Both the position numbers and the translations under genes were made by a program. The notes below the pieces were generated by a model, which saw only the letters and a list, made by a program, of their open reading frames with translations, ran no database searches and had not been told where the DNA came from. Of a stretch of 64,000 bases of DNA, positions 34,722-48,300 are shown piece by piece; the stretch's first letter is position 1, and every line of letters begins with the position of its first letter. This DNA is from Tyto alba (lineage: Eukaryota; Chordata; Aves; Strigiformes; Tytonidae): the NCBI RefSeq assembly GCF_018691265.1, contig NW_024881295.1, positions 16,105,904 through 16,169,903 on the forward strand. Direction: 5' to 3'.

Positions 34722-35602
34722 AACAGATCTCTCAGATGCCTGGTAGAACTTCAGAACATGACCTGTATTAGCAGTTGGATATATATCTGTCGTGGTTTGG
34801 GTATCTCATATGAGACTTGAGAGCATGCACTATTAGCTGTTAGAGAGGCTTCTACTAGCCTATAAGAATATGTTACTCAGTACTAAGCACATATCCATTT
34901 GTGGGTCCTTGGTGCAAAAGGAGGCAGCGTAGAATAAATAGGTTCCACATGTCAATTGGGCAGATGTTTAACGGGCCATGGGACCAGGTCTTCTTTCAGA
35001 GGCTAGAAAGATATCAGAAGGTTCTTCCAAAAGGTTCTGGGCTCCTGCTTTGGAAATATTATGGTAGAAATGTCCCTCGAAATGAACTATCTTTCCTTCA
35101 TCCCATCCCAACAATTCATGTGCCTACAATATATGTCTTAGGAAATCTAAAATTCTTGTGCCGTGTTCTTAGGACCATATGAAATAATGGATTTTCTAGC
35201 ACTCTTGACATGACTATGAAATATGGTACTCTAATGGTGCCTGTTTCTTTACAAAGACTAGGTGTTTTAATAATCTTGTCTATTTGGAAAGACAAATTAA
35301 GGAATCAACCGAAATCATATTTTGATGTACATGAAACAGTCAGGTAAGCTGTAAGATAAAAACAACATTCATAATTAAAATTTTCAGTCCAGACTAAGCC
35401 CTTCAGGAAAAAAACCAAAACATTGATATTTTGCAAGTCATCTTTGAAGATGAGGTAAAGCACTTTCAAGACATATTTGAGCTTATTTGCAAATGGAAAA
35501 CAATTTGAAAGACATTAGCAAGAGATTGATTTGCAGAGCAGCTTATTATCTTGAGTGCATGAAGAGGACACTGCACAAGCAATAGAAAAAGCAAGGCATG
35601 TA

Positions 35603-35608
35603 CATGCA
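35603..35608 (-). promoter_or_regulatory. UGCAUG (RBFOX motif) downstream of exon 9*
   Basis: The transcript strand reads TGCATG, 98 nt downstream of the exon 9* donor. A downstream UGCAUG usually promotes inclusion, so together with the upstream copy it may give two-sided control. The hexamer is exact; function is inferred. Confidence 0.55.
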
Positions 35609-35706
35609 GAGTATGGAGAGCTATAATATATGTCAGTCTGTATAGAGATATATAGACACACACACAGATATACGCAGTGTGGACACAGAGTGCAGTGGAA
35701 CTTTAC

Positions 35707-35781
35707 CATGGGTTTCTGTGGAGTGACTAAACCAAGCAAACTTTCCTTTCTTCTTATCAGGCAAGCCAGCTGGAGTGCTTC
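35707..35781 (-). CDS. CACNA1C: CACNA1C alternative exon 9* (75 nt)
   Basis: This is the alternative I-II linker exon 9*, enriched in smooth muscle in mammals, where it adds 25 residues just after the AID. It is exactly 75 nt: two bases, 24 codons and one base. Its first bases complete Arg with the A of exon 9, and its last base (G) plus TG of exon 10 makes Val. The peptide contains S-T-P-A-G-L-P-D-K-K and KGKFAWFSHSTETH, closely matching the human form I recall (G-T-P-A-G-M-L-D-Q-K-K then the same tail). The acceptor (TGTCTGTGAAAG) is weak and purine-rich just before AG, as expected for a regulated exon; the donor is GTAAAG. UGCAUG motifs sit 56 nt upstream and 98 nt downstream. In mammals its inclusion shifts activation to more negative voltages. 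Confidence 0.96.
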
Positions 35782-35837
35782 CTTTCACAGACAAGATGGT
35801 CAGTGTCAAGTACCAGGAACAAGACATCAATAGAGAA

Positions 35838-35843
35838 CATGCA
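35838..35843 (-). promoter_or_regulatory. UGCAUG (RBFOX motif) upstream of exon 9*
   Basis: The transcript strand reads TGCATG, 56 nt upstream of the exon 9* acceptor. RBFOX proteins bind UGCAUG, and binding upstream of an exon usually represses it; RBFOX control of exon 9* is known in mammals. Binding here is inferred from motif and position. Confidence 0.65.
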
Positions 35844-37979
35844 GCCAGTGACAGGCAAAAGAAAAAAACAAGGAACTCAGCTTACACATGACATCCACTA
35901 CTGTCTGAAAACTTCATCATGAGAATTAAAAGTACAAAATGAAAAACAAAGGTATACGGAAGTATGAAATATCATAACAGATCATCAGAGGGTAACTCTT
36001 CATTGCTTTCTGATTTTTTTTTATATCTGACTTCTGAGAAAAATGAAGTTGCTGAATTTAAGTTTATGAGTCAAATCCTTTTTCCAGTGGTATCAATGGC
36101 AAAACCCTTCTGTTTGACTGACCTATTAAAATTGAGGAGACTAAGGCAATCACAGTGTGTCCCCAGGTTATCCCCTGACCCTTAGGGTCAGAATCTTGAC
36201 TAGCATATCTTTGACTGAAATTCTTTGTCTTCCTTCCTGAACTGCTCCAATATCTAGAAACTATTCCAAAACCGTCAGAGCTGTTAAAGGAAAGTTGCTG
36301 GGGTAATCACATTTGTCTTTCCCTGCCTCTAGAGACTAACAACCTTCATCAAGCACTCAGATGTACACTGCCTTACCCAAACTAGTATACCCCTAGACTA
36401 TGTCTCATGATTTCCATTTGAGTTTACATTTGTCATTTGCCCTCTGATACCCTGCTGCTGCATGGCTTTTCATGGCATTAATTAATGTTGATCCTCTGCC
36501 TATTATGCACAGAGGTCCCAAGCCCACACAGATCAGAGGTACATGCTCAGAGACGTCCTAGAAAGTACTTCCCAATTCCCTAATGTTACTGTTGCAGAAA
36601 GTCAAATTTAAGTAAAGTGAGGGATGTAGTTGCAGTGACACATGGCCTGAAGAGACTCCTGTGGTTCAGGCTAGCTTGACTAGCTCACAGGCATTTATTA
36701 CACTGCACTGATGGAAAATGTTATGGACTATAAAAAGTATTAAGATGGTATCAAGTATTAGAGAAGGGCAGCCTAGAAGTTAAAGGTCAGGACAGACAGG
36801 AGAACAGTACTGTATTCCCCAATGTGGTATGCTCTCAGCAGGGCAATCACTTACTACCTGGCGCCTCACATCCCCTTCAATATCAAGGGGTAATCATGTG
36901 TGCAGATGCTGTGAGGTTCATTCAAGCCAGTTAACAAATCCTGAAAAGAGAAGATGCTGCCGAAAAGTTGTGTATAAATTGGGGCTGAACATGAGAGGAA
37001 GTAGACCAAATACTGCCCAGGTAGCTTTCTTATCTGGCTCAGTACTCAGAGACACAGACCTCATGCCCACACCCCGGGTCCAGTCTAGAAACAAGGCAGG
37101 CATTTTTTGCAGTCCAGGTAATTAATTACTGGAACCATGTACCAAGAATGCTGGTGGTAAATCCACCACAGGAATGTTTTAATCAGGTAGAGATGTTTTT
37201 TTTTTTTTTTCTAAATGGTGGGCTCTAGTCCAGACCAGAGTTATATTTAGGACGATGGTATACAGACTATGCCATCTCAATGGCCACCTCCTCCCTGTAA
37301 TTTTGGGAGCTGAGACAAAGGCAAGAAAGAGGCAAATGCAGATCTCCTCCCACCTGGGCACAAAGTGACTTAGCACTGGAAATCCTGGTGCCTTGTGTCC
37401 TGTGCCATGTGTGTTCAGTGACTTATGCACTCCTGCAGGAGTGGTTCCCTGTCAACTTAAAAAAAACTACCATTTGTAACCAAATCAAAGGTACCCAGGG
37501 GGCTTGCTTCTGCCAGATGTAGAGGGACCCCACCTCCCCACTTCCCAGTCTTCATTCAGACCATTAAATTTTCCCTCTACCACATAGTTCACATTGAAGG
37601 CACTTCAGTGTCCAAACTGCAGTATGGGCAAGGCAGTGACTGATCCCTATACATACTATTCAACTGCTCACCTAATACCTTAAGGCTAATGTTAGGTCAA
37701 GAGACTAAACACCAATGATGTATACGGGTGACTTCTTGACAGTAGAGAACAACTCTATTCCCACACCTGTCCATCCTAAGTGACAGTGGATTGCTAAAGG
37801 TGTGACAAGGCATTTCTATCAGGCAGTTTGCCTTTGCCTGACTATACCAGAAGCCACAGTCCAGCTAACAGGGCAATGAGTGTATGAAGTGAGCAGCTCA
37901 CTTCAACCAAACCAGCACTGTTTGGTTTGTATAATTTCAACCACTAACAACAACACAGAGACAGGTCCCATAGAATATT

Positions 37980-38168
37980 TCACAGAATCATATAATGATT
38001 TGGGTTGAAAGGGACCTTTAAAGATCATCTAGTCCACCTCACTCTGCCATGGACAGGGTCACCTGTCACTAGATCAGGTTGTTCAAAGCCCTGTCCAACC
38101 TGACCTTGAACACTTCCAATGACGGTACATCCACAACTTCTCTGGGAATCCTGCTCCAGTGTACCTGT
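37980..38168 (-). mobile_element. Avian CR1 LINE 3' end
   Basis: The plus strand reads ACAGAATCATATAATGATTT then GGGTTGAAAGGGACCTTTAA and later TTGAACACTTCCAATGACGG and CCACAACTTCTCTGGG, the reverse complement of the CR1 3' end common in bird genomes. The element therefore lies on the minus strand, the same strand as CACNA1C. It is 5' truncated to about 190 bp, as is typical, and has no coding capacity. It is younger than the copies at 4.3, 8.1-9.7 and 32.3 kb, judged by resemblance to the consensus. Confidence 0.93.
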
Positions 38169-41100
38169 TCTGGGCGCAAATCATGGTGGCTTTACTTACA
38201 TGGGCATCTATTTTTCTGGATTTATCATCACATCCATAATTCACTCTGGTTGATGAAACCTCCCATTAGTTACATATTCTATAGGTAGCATAGCAACTTT
38301 TTTAAAGGGAAGTGAAACAACTTTTTAAAGACATGCAAGTATCTCATGGTTTCAACACCGTGCAAACCACAAGGGCCGGTTGGTTTTATACTCTCCCTAC
38401 AGTTGCTTCTGAAGCGTCTGCACTTCTTACATCTTGCCACAGTGTGGCTTATCTCTGAATGTAGACTTTTTCTCCTGGACTACCTAAACTCCAATTTTGT
38501 ATTACTTACACAGCATTTCTGCAGCAGCTAAAGCAATAACAAAAGCTATGTAGCAGCTTCCTTAAAAATAAATCTGAAAAATGCTTCATGTTATGTTAAT
38601 TCTAGCTCTGAGACCCAACAGACAGAAATAAGGACAAAGAGTCTGCAGTCTGTGACTGGCTAGACAGGCAGATGTGCAAGACCCTTTGAGAGCCTCTGTT
38701 CCGTGTCACTGGCATCAAGCATTGATATCAGCTCTACTCTTGCACTAACATATGTCCCTTCTCCAACAGAATGCCCCATGGACATGCAATGAATTATTAG
38801 ATGGCAGGTTGCCAAAAGACAGCCAACCACTGAAACAGAAGGCTGGCACAAGCAAATACCCTTATGTGTAGCCCTGAGATAATTTTCCTTTACACGCTTG
38901 GAGAATAATATTTGCTCCCAGTTCAGAAATATCATTACCACTGTTGCATCTTGCATTTATGAAATGTTTGTCATCTCAGCAGTGGAAGCAATTCTAATAT
39001 TCAGATTTATCCACATGGATTATATAATGTTGCCACCCTTGCTGCTAAATCTCACTTTAATACTATGACAATTTAAGAACCAGAGAAGATCATGTTTGGG
39101 CAAAGGGTGCCCAGTTCCACAAACATAACCATACAAAGCATAAACTTTTCACAGATTTTAATGGAACACATTACTACATGACTTTGCAGATCTGGGCATT
39201 AGTTTTAGAACTGGATACATCAGAGATTATTCATATTGTCTGATTTCACGTCTCTGATTTAGCTGTCTGAAGTAGGCTACAGAGGCAGATAGGTTCCTAT
39301 CACAGGTTTTCTGAATGTCATGCTGATGTATGCCTCAACTGCATGGACAGTCTGGGCATCTACCTTATGCCCTTGGGTTAGGTGTGACAGTGTGACTATC
39401 CAACACTATGTTCATTCAGATTGAAAAAGACCCATAGTGAATTTTCACATTAAGAAAAGCAACAGGACACTTGATAGTGTTTTCTAATAGGCTCACTTGG
39501 ACTCCAATTTCTCCAACACTCCAATTTCTATTGGTGTTGAATTATTTTGCAAAATATGGGTCTAAATCACCCTTTTTGCCCACACTGGCATTTGAGGTCA
39601 GAAGGACCTGACGTCACTCCATGAACACTGCATCTTATTGTGTCACCTTGACCATATGACCAAGACTTTCTATGTCTCTGTTCAGTTTCTCTAAAAAGGA
39701 GATTATAATTCTGCACTCACCTTGCAAATCTCTCCGAGATCTGCAGATGAAACACATTACAATAAGCACTAAGTACTATAGTTATTACTGATGCTAATGT
39801 CTCCCAAGTGGGACTCTGCAGAACTATACAGCACATCTAAAGAGCAAAGAAGTCCTGTGAATTCTCCAGCTGGGATTTAAGATTTCTTTTTCCATCAAGC
39901 ACAACAAGAATAAATTGCAATATCCAGACTGCGTCCTTTAACAGAATGTGCATCAAGTGAATGACTTTGTCTCCAGTAAAAACCCTGCTTCCCGCGGTGC
40001 CTCTCACGCCCATCATTTCATGAATGAGTCTATGGGCAGCTGTCAGAATATCAATTGACTCATATTTTTTTTCATTGGAGAGCTCTCATTTTAATTAATA
40101 TGTGAATATTGCCTAGCTTTCCTCTTCTCATTGCCTGTTTTGGAAATGCTGCACTCATTCATCTTATTCATTAATTTAAATAAGATACAGCTTGCTTTCT
40201 CCTACATGCACATAGTGTCTGGGGAACAATCCGTGAATATGTTCTTAAATGCAAGCAGCATGCAGAAAATAAACTGTGCAGAGGTAAATGACTAGTTTTC
40301 TCTAGGTCTCCTGATTTTGTCAGGAAAATATACCAGATATGACTGGGGAGCTCTTGTGTTTTCTGTTTTGAAAAGGAGTTCTGCAATAGGAAAGCTTTTA
40401 CAGGAGAAGAGGAAAGGGAACTTGAACTATATGTAGGATCTTGGTGGTTACATACCTCCTAAAGTTAGACAGAATGCATCAATGAATCTAGCACAGTAAA
40501 AAAAAAAATCCAGAAAAATAGTGAAAATACTTGGAAAATGCATACCAAGTGCTCAGGCGCCAATGCTGATACGGACAGTATTATAAACACAATATTACAT
40601 TAAATACATGTAACATATATACCTTGCAAAACCTAATTTTGGGTTACGTACAAATGACTGCACTTGCAAGGAAAGCAAGCTTGACTCACACTTTCACTCA
40701 AGGTCAGCCACAGAATCTAAAATAGTAATAAAGAGCCATAAAGTGATTGTCAGTTGTATCCACTTCAGTCAAACAGAAAAAGGCTGTAGGTAAGAAGATC
40801 TTTACACCAGTGATCTGGCAGCAAAGGTGCTGCAGCTTGTATACAGTAATAAAACCTGTCATTACTGTAAAACCAGGCTGGGCATTGTACAGCATCAGAG
40901 AAGACTGATGCAGTGTAGCACTGTTTTACTGAATATAGCAGTAGAAAGTAGGGACATTGCCAATACTGAGATGAAGTATTGTTTTGTCAAATGTTTCATT
41001 CATAGGTAAACTATGTATTTAACAATATAAATTATAATGTATATATTTTAGATAAAAAGACTTGCTTTTACATGTCCTTCTCCCCTTCCAGAGTGTCACC

Positions 41101-42568
41101 ATATGCACATACACATCCTCTGATGTTGAGGGGATATAGCCATTGGCTAAGTAAATTTGTACCATACACAAAGGGGAATAGGAAAGCTAGTGATATACAT
41201 CAATTGTGCAGGCATGTGATTAACAGATCTGTCATTACCACATGCAGGTTACTGCACACCTATGAATGCATCACCTTGCTACTAATTAATCTTCCTGGGA
41301 CTTATTTTAGTATAACAAATTCCTCAGCTACTTTAAAGAGCTGCCATTTTTCTTCTTTTTATAGCAATATTGACAGTAATATGCTGCATTCCACAAATAT
41401 TTGTTCATTTCAGCTGGTGAGTGGAATACACATTGCACAGAGGACCACATAACGGGCACAGCCAAACTCCTGGCCCTGCCAAGAGACAGCCTTTGCAAGC
41501 CTCACACATGTTCTGTTCTGTATTTGAAAGGCAGAACTTAAAATCTTCTTTGCATTTCCCTGCCTGAAGGGCAAAGGTATTCTTTGCATAACCTGTGATA
41601 TCCCAAATATCTGCTAAGCACAGGATGTAGGACTCACCCGAAAGCAGACTTTACAGGAAGGAGTCTAACTCTGTTAAAAAGGGCAAGAGGAGCATTCTGC
41701 CTGGGTAACTGGCTGTACTGCTGAGCAAACATCCAGTCTACGATGGGAGTCCATTCACTGCAGAGTATCTGCCTGCAAGTGCAATGGAAGTAACTTTCTT
41801 AATCCCTGTGCCTGGATAAGGACAGATGGGCTGGGTCACAGGGTGACAGAGCTGCTACCAGAACAGATCTTGAAAGATGACTCTCTGCTGCATCTGGATC
41901 CTCCTATGACATCCTAAACTGGTTTTCTTGTCTGATAAATGACTTGTAGTGTTTGCCTTGCTAGGAGCAACAACTAATGTGCCAAAGTGCAAGGCATTTA
42001 CTTTCCAGGACACGGTTTATAGCGTAAGTTTCTGGTGTCAGTTCTGCTACTTCTTAGCAACCCCTCTGGTTCCCCACAGAATTGTGAAGCAATTTTTTTT
42101 TTTTTTTTTAAAGGAAGGAAAAAATGAAAAGCAAAACAATTGAGGATCTATGACTCTTTCAACAGTATTTTGTGGTGGTGAACAGATCACAACAGCACAT
42201 TCTGGATGGTTCTGCAAGACTTCTCTCTCATTCTTTATGATTTTTAGCAGAAGAAGGTAGGACAAACAGCAGTGCCATCAAATGCACCTGAATCTACCCT
42301 GAAAAATACATGGACAGAACAAGGAGGAGCATTTCACTTGAACAGAAGTGTTCTATTATTGCAGGCTGGTCTGGCAGGCGCCTTAGAAATGGGGGTATGG
42401 GAGCCGCAAACACTGTAGATAATGTGTTATGAAGTAATACAAACATTGATCATGAACAAAATAACTAACCACAAAGAAAGTACCCTCAAGACAGTAAAAT
42501 CAACAACTAAAAGATAAAAAATCCCTCCTGCTTTGATCGGTTTTGTACCTCTAATAATCGTAATGCTA

Positions 42569-42643
42569 CACTAACACTGTTATTAATGAAAATCACTAAC
42601 ACTATTATTAATGAATATCACTATCATTGTTATTAATGAAAAT
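42569..42643. repeat. 25-bp tandem repeat, three copies
   Basis: Three consecutive 25-bp units start CACTAACACTGTTATTAATG (42569-42593, 42594-42618, 42619-42643) and differ at only a few positions. A partial fourth copy (CAC) follows. It is a small minisatellite inside the long intron. Confidence 0.88.
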
Positions 42644-45084
42644 CACATAACTTTCAAGCACAAATGTGATTTTAAAGCAGGCCATGCATTTCCAGAAATT
42701 CTTGTGCATGGGGGAGCTTCTGCATCTGCCCACCTATACAAATATACACCTGAGTGGTGAACCAGTAACTTTGATGAGGATTTCTACTTCAGCAAAAGCA
42801 TCTTTGTTCTTTCAGTTCACAGCTCTGTGAATCTGTCTTCCCTGCAGAGTCCAGAAGAAGCAAAAAAATTACAGAGCCAGTTCCAACTCAATCTGCTTAG
42901 TTCATCAGAAACTCTCTGGGGAGTGTTGCTTGCCACCTAGATTGCTAAGCTTCAAAGTGACTGAGGTCCAGCTCCGGCTGTTTTATAACATTCCTGCCTG
43001 TCACAAGTCATTTCAAGGACCTGAAAACTCAGTGAGTGGCCTACAACTTGTGAGCTACAGTACATAAGATGGTATGTCAGGACAGTAGGGACTGTTTGGA
43101 TGGTGCAGCGGGTGGGGAGTCATGCCCTGGTAGCTCATAGTGGACATTTTCCCAGAGGGAGCTCATACAGCCCTGCAGCCAGGGAACTTAGTCAGGAATT
43201 GTGCCAGTGAGAAGGAAGGTCTCTCTGAGGATTATATCTGGTATAGAGGAAGGAAACTATTCTCCTGGAGGCTGGTCCTTGTTGGGAGAACATCACAAAA
43301 AAAGGAAAAGCGAATGTGAGGGAGAAATTAGGCTGTATTATTTCAAAGGACAGGCAGGGCAACTGGGCAGAGGTTGGGTCACAGGTGATGGGACTGTGGG
43401 AAGAACAAGCGACTGAATATTTTCATCTGAAATACCACTGTTCAACCTTCAAGGGTAGTGTATGCTTCCTGCATCTGGGAAGACTTAATTTAGGAGTGAC
43501 CTGCTTAAAATATTTAAGCATTAATATTATCAAGAAAAGAAAGCAGCAAGGCTCTGTACATCTGAGCATTCCCGTTGCACAGGCAGTGCCTGACAGATTA
43601 ATTCTCAGCAAGCGAAGACATTTTCTAATAGCAGTATTCATGTGGGATGTGTGAGAAGGCTTCTGGATGATGCCTTCCTTGATGGTAAACAATCAAGCAA
43701 TTCAGTTCACTGATCGACAAGTACAGGAACACACACATCAGATCTAGGTCACTTAGGAGCCAGGGCTGTGTGAATACACTTGACCCCTGTGGTTGCATTC
43801 ATGGATCACACTGAACAGATTCTATTCAGATTCATAATCTGAAATGGAACTCACCTCTCCTATTCTGAAATGTGCATAAAATTATGTTTTGAAACCCTAG
43901 TCTGCTACATTTCTTCTTTGCCTAGTAAATAAAATGCTTGTGATTTTGCTTGCTGCTCCTGCATGTGGTGTTCTTTCCGACACTTTTGCTAACATAATGA
44001 CTAGTCTGATACTAGACACTATTATCACAATATCATATGAGTCAGAAGCATGAGACATGCTAGCTGGGCAGGCTGTGTGTTACTGTGAAGCCAGGAAAAA
44101 AGCAAAGAATTGAAGTTAGAGAGTTTTGCCCTTAAAGTTAGCTTGTCAAAACTGTAATTAAAGCTTTTATACCTCTTGAGTAGGGCACTGAGAATAGGTC
44201 AATTATCCCGAGCCAAAGAAACAGGCATTTTATAGTGGCCTTGAAATAATAGATTCCTAGTTTGCAAATACTTCTAGCATGCAGGAGAGTGAGGGACTGA
44301 TAACAACAGCTTGAGCTAAGCTTAGTGTGGGCAGGTGTTATGCAAGCTTCCCTCACACAGCTGTGTTAAAGTAAGTCATTCGTGACCTGGCGTAGCCCTG
44401 TTATTCTGCTCGTGTTCTTCAAACAGCTAGATAATACACTTACATTTTGATCTGCACATCTGTGAGGATCCACACAGCTCTGCCACTGCATCCTTCTTCT
44501 GATGCTTAACCCTTCTGCTACTTCAGCTTATGGATTTTAATGTAGTTGGTAAGATCCTCATCTTGATCTCCAGTGATTCCTGTGTTACCTACTGTTGGGT
44601 CCACTACAAGACCTTTATAGTTTGCACTTAGAGGGACACGTCTGACTGCAGTCCTTCCGCAAGTGGACAAGGAGAAGTGAGATGGATCATGCTGAGGTTT
44701 GTGAACTTTGTAAATGGAAATGAGGATGTGAGCAGCACTACAAACAACCATGTGCCCTGAAGCTGAATTTGAATTTATGCCTCAAGATCTGAAAGGCCAA
44801 TTCTCTAATCTGTTGACTTATCTCTACAATCCTGCTACCTGAAGAGATGCTGTAATCAGCAGGCAGACTCAGTGTCACAGCTATTTTGTGTTCAGTTCCC
44901 CAGTTGGAAACATTTTCCTTCCCTTGCCACCTCTCCAGGCTTGATGATGCTTATAAGATAACCAGGACGGAGAGTCCTGCTTTTCTTCCCAGGAGCAAAT
45001 ACAACTGAAGATTTTTATTCTATTAGCAGACTGTACTGGAGTGGATGGGAAGTTTCTCACCCAATAAGCAGAAACAAGCCAGCA

Positions 45085-45370
45085 CAGTGCGAGAGTGTGA
45101 CTGCTGCTCCCTCAGAGCCGTGCCCGAGCTGGGGCCTGCTCCAAGCTTCCCAGGCTTCCCACCAAAGCGCTGAAAAGGGCTGGGTCCCATTTACAGCTGT
45201 CGGTTCTCAGCCGCGCTAGCACCGGCTATCAGTGCGGTAACGTATGTACTAGTTCAGCTGGGTAATGTCGCCCAGACTCCGCGTCTCTGAGCTCTGCGGC
45301 AGCAACATCACAGCGCCGCAGACCTCCTGTCAGCTCCTGCTCACTGTGCTGCTCCGCTGCACTGCCTTCA
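45085..45370. promoter_or_regulatory. CpG-rich patch in the long intron
   Basis: About 285 bp with roughly fifteen CpG dinucleotides (for example AGCCGCGCTAGCACCGGC and ACAGCGCCGCAG) in an otherwise AT-rich, CpG-poor intron. Retained CpGs suggest an unmethylated regulatory element, either an alternative promoter or an enhancer. On the minus strand it contains an ATG in good context and a GTGAGA donor. No known repeat was recognised in it. The role is inferred. Confidence 0.4.
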
Positions 45371-48300
45371 CAACAGCAGGGTCAGCTTTCTAACCCCACT
45401 TGCGTTTAAAACTAAGTACTATTATCTTTGCCTTCTTGCGTGCTTGCTTGTGAATTGATTTAAGAAAGCGATGGACTACTCGAGCTACCTTGCAGTCAGG
45501 GCCAAGGAAGGTGGAGGATACGACAGTTTCCCCAGGAGAGCTCTTCTAATGCACCTCCCGCCTCTCTCAGCCTCTCAGAGCTTCCCAGTTTGACCCCTTC
45601 CCACACAGAGCCCTTGGTCTGGGCCAAGGAATACAAGGACTGGGCCTCAGTATTTATTTTCCTTCACGTGGATCGTCACGTTATAACATAAAATACATAA
45701 GGGATGAGATATGTAGGTAGGTCATGATGAATACATACTTAGTCCAAGGGGGAAAAATGCTCCTATTAGAACAATTGCTGTTACAGCTTATTCTATCACA
45801 ATCTTCTACCAAGAACACTTTTAAGACATTTAGCCTACAAGATCTGTACTGAAAGTTCTAGTTGTACTAAACTTTTTCCACATATTTGAACCAACAACAC
45901 TCAGTTGCCTCTTCTGAGGCACTGGATGGCATTTTTGACATCCCACCTGGGATATGTCCTTCCAACTATCATACCACAAGAGTACAAGCCCCAGCTGCTT
46001 TACTTAATCTATCAGTCCTCAGTGGAGGTCTCAAGTACCGTGAAGTGTCTAAATTGGCATTAGAATAATATATTTAGGAAGCTGAAACCCATCTATAAAA
46101 GCTTTGGTTTCCCATAAAAAGAAAGTATATACATATACTTTTAATTTGTGTATATACAGTGGCAGACACACCATGGCTTTGATCTCACCTGGCATTACTG
46201 TAATACAACTAATTGTCACCCCCAACAGTTGCTTCTAACTCCAAATACATGATCCACGTCCCTCAGCTACCATTACTGAACACCACAGCCACTCTCCTGA
46301 CCATTCTTTACACCACATTAAAAACTCTTTGGGGTTTCAGCTGCTATCAGTCCTGCTCACCAGTGCTTTCTTCTCAATAAAGAAACTCTTAAGGCTACAA
46401 CTGCAATGATAACTGATTTTCAAACACTGATGGTGGGTCATTCTCACAGACTTTAACAGGAACTGCTGAATACTCCGCAGTTTTTAAAACCACTTTATAA
46501 GTGCCGTTAAAAAGATTTAAGAGCACATGTTAGGCATTTACTTAAAAAAAATAAATATGGCCATACTGCATAAATACTCAGCTTGGAGGTGTGTGGCATT
46601 TCTTCCTAAAATTTTCTGTAAAGATCCCAATACTGAATGCTTTCTATGCCTGCCTCTCTAACCATGGGAAATAAAGCACATTCAATCCATCATAAGGTAT
46701 GGCAACGGCAGTTTTCTCACAGACTGTTTCCTCTAATGTCCTATCTTGAGAAGTGGAATCACAGTGTCAGTGGATAAATCTTGACAGCTTCAAGAAGTAC
46801 TGCCCAACAGGGCAGATGGAGATTAATTTATTTGCACAAAGGTGTCTTCCTCAGCTATATAAACAATGGATTCCCTCTAAAGCCTTACCTTCAAAGATAT
46901 TTCTCTGTAACATATTAGCACTATAAGAGGATTCCTACATCAACATAAGTCTCTCTTCCAGCAGGCAAAACAGAGGTGTTATCTCACCAGACAGTCTTTG
47001 CTAGGGAAATAGCTTTTATAGTAGATAAACTTAATGCCCTATCAACATTAATGTCAGCCTCTATATGTTGTAGCTGGTCACACATCACTGCTCTAGCAGT
47101 TCTCAGTGTACTGTTGTTTGTGCTCCAGGTTACAAGAGTCAGGGAAGGGAGAAGATGGAAAAAACTGTAAGTTGCAACAACACGAGCCAGATCCTCAGGT
47201 GCAAGAGAGGAAGAGCACATGTAGATCACCACAAAACTTCTTCAGTCACAAAAGGCTTACATAGGAGGAGTTTTTTCCTAGACATGAACTATATCAGCCT
47301 GGGAGATTATCTAATTTATGTACCTTTTGATGCCTGCAAGGGAATAAGAAGAAAAATTTAGCCCGTAGGCAGAAATTAGCACAGTTTTGGAGTTTGCTCT
47401 CCACACTGTCCTCCCTTTTTCCATGCAAAAGTGGCAGCAGTGGCACAGAGATTTGGTAGATGCTCACTGCAGTGACCCTTTCAGGGTCAGTTAATTATCT
47501 CAGAGCTGTCAGTATTCACCAGCACTCACTCAAGAAGCTGGCTGCTAGAGTCAGACACATGCCTGAAGTAGGCCCACCTTCCCCAAACTGAAGACTCACT
47601 CCGCTCTACTTTCCAGAAATGCTTTTCCCACTTCACCGAACAATATCAGGACTTCTGATGCTATGCTGGAACAAAAATCTGCAGAATTATAGATTGTAAC
47701 ATTTGGGACAGCTTTGTCTTGCCACAGCTTTGTCTTGAGGCTTCCTGGATACCAGCAGCCTTTTCTTCTTTTGCTTTCCATTCAAACAAAGGAAACAAAT
47801 TGTTTTCTCCACACTCTGCTTCGACATAAAACACAGGCTTGATCTAAACTGCTTCTACATCTTGTTTGGTCAGATGGGATTTACCTACCCTCAGCAGTAA
47901 CTATCAGCAGAGAAAGAAGGGGCAGAAGGTTTTCAAATGGTTGTTTGCTTTTTGTTTTATGATCAAAGCTTCATTTCAGCCAGAAAAAGAGAAACTGGGA
48001 GGTTGTGAAATCTACAGAAAAATGAACCTAAATGCTGCTTTTTATTAAAAGTTGGGTTCTTAAATTATATTACTAATAAAAACCAAACCTGTTGATTAAC
48101 TTAAAAAGAGTGAACCATCCATACATTCAGGAGAACAAGAATCTATTACTGTGATTAAGATGATTACAATGAATTCCAAGAGAAGGAAAATAGTTCAAAA
48201 CCACACTGATCAAATCTGTAAATGCCTTATGTGATACAATCCAAGGTCAACATACTGGTCTAGAGGGCATAGAATGGTGTGAGAGACTCTGGCACTGGCA

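Larger units (their letters stand above)
33691..35706 (-). other. CACNA1C: Intron 9* to 10 of CACNA1C
   Basis: A 2.0 kb intron. It contains a 29-bp unit duplicated in tandem (34669-34721) and the downstream UGCAUG at 35603-35608. A TGTCGTGGTTTGG string at about 34788 resembles the end of a bird LTR, but no matching second end was found. No further exon was recognised. Confidence 0.8.

Noticed and set aside
34788..35200. Possible second LTR or ERV piece starting TGTCGTGGTTTGG, with a 93-codon open frame at 34901-35182
   Set aside because: Only the first dozen bases resemble an LTR end (the inverse of the one at 32045). No matching terminus, target duplication or recognisable retroviral protein was found.
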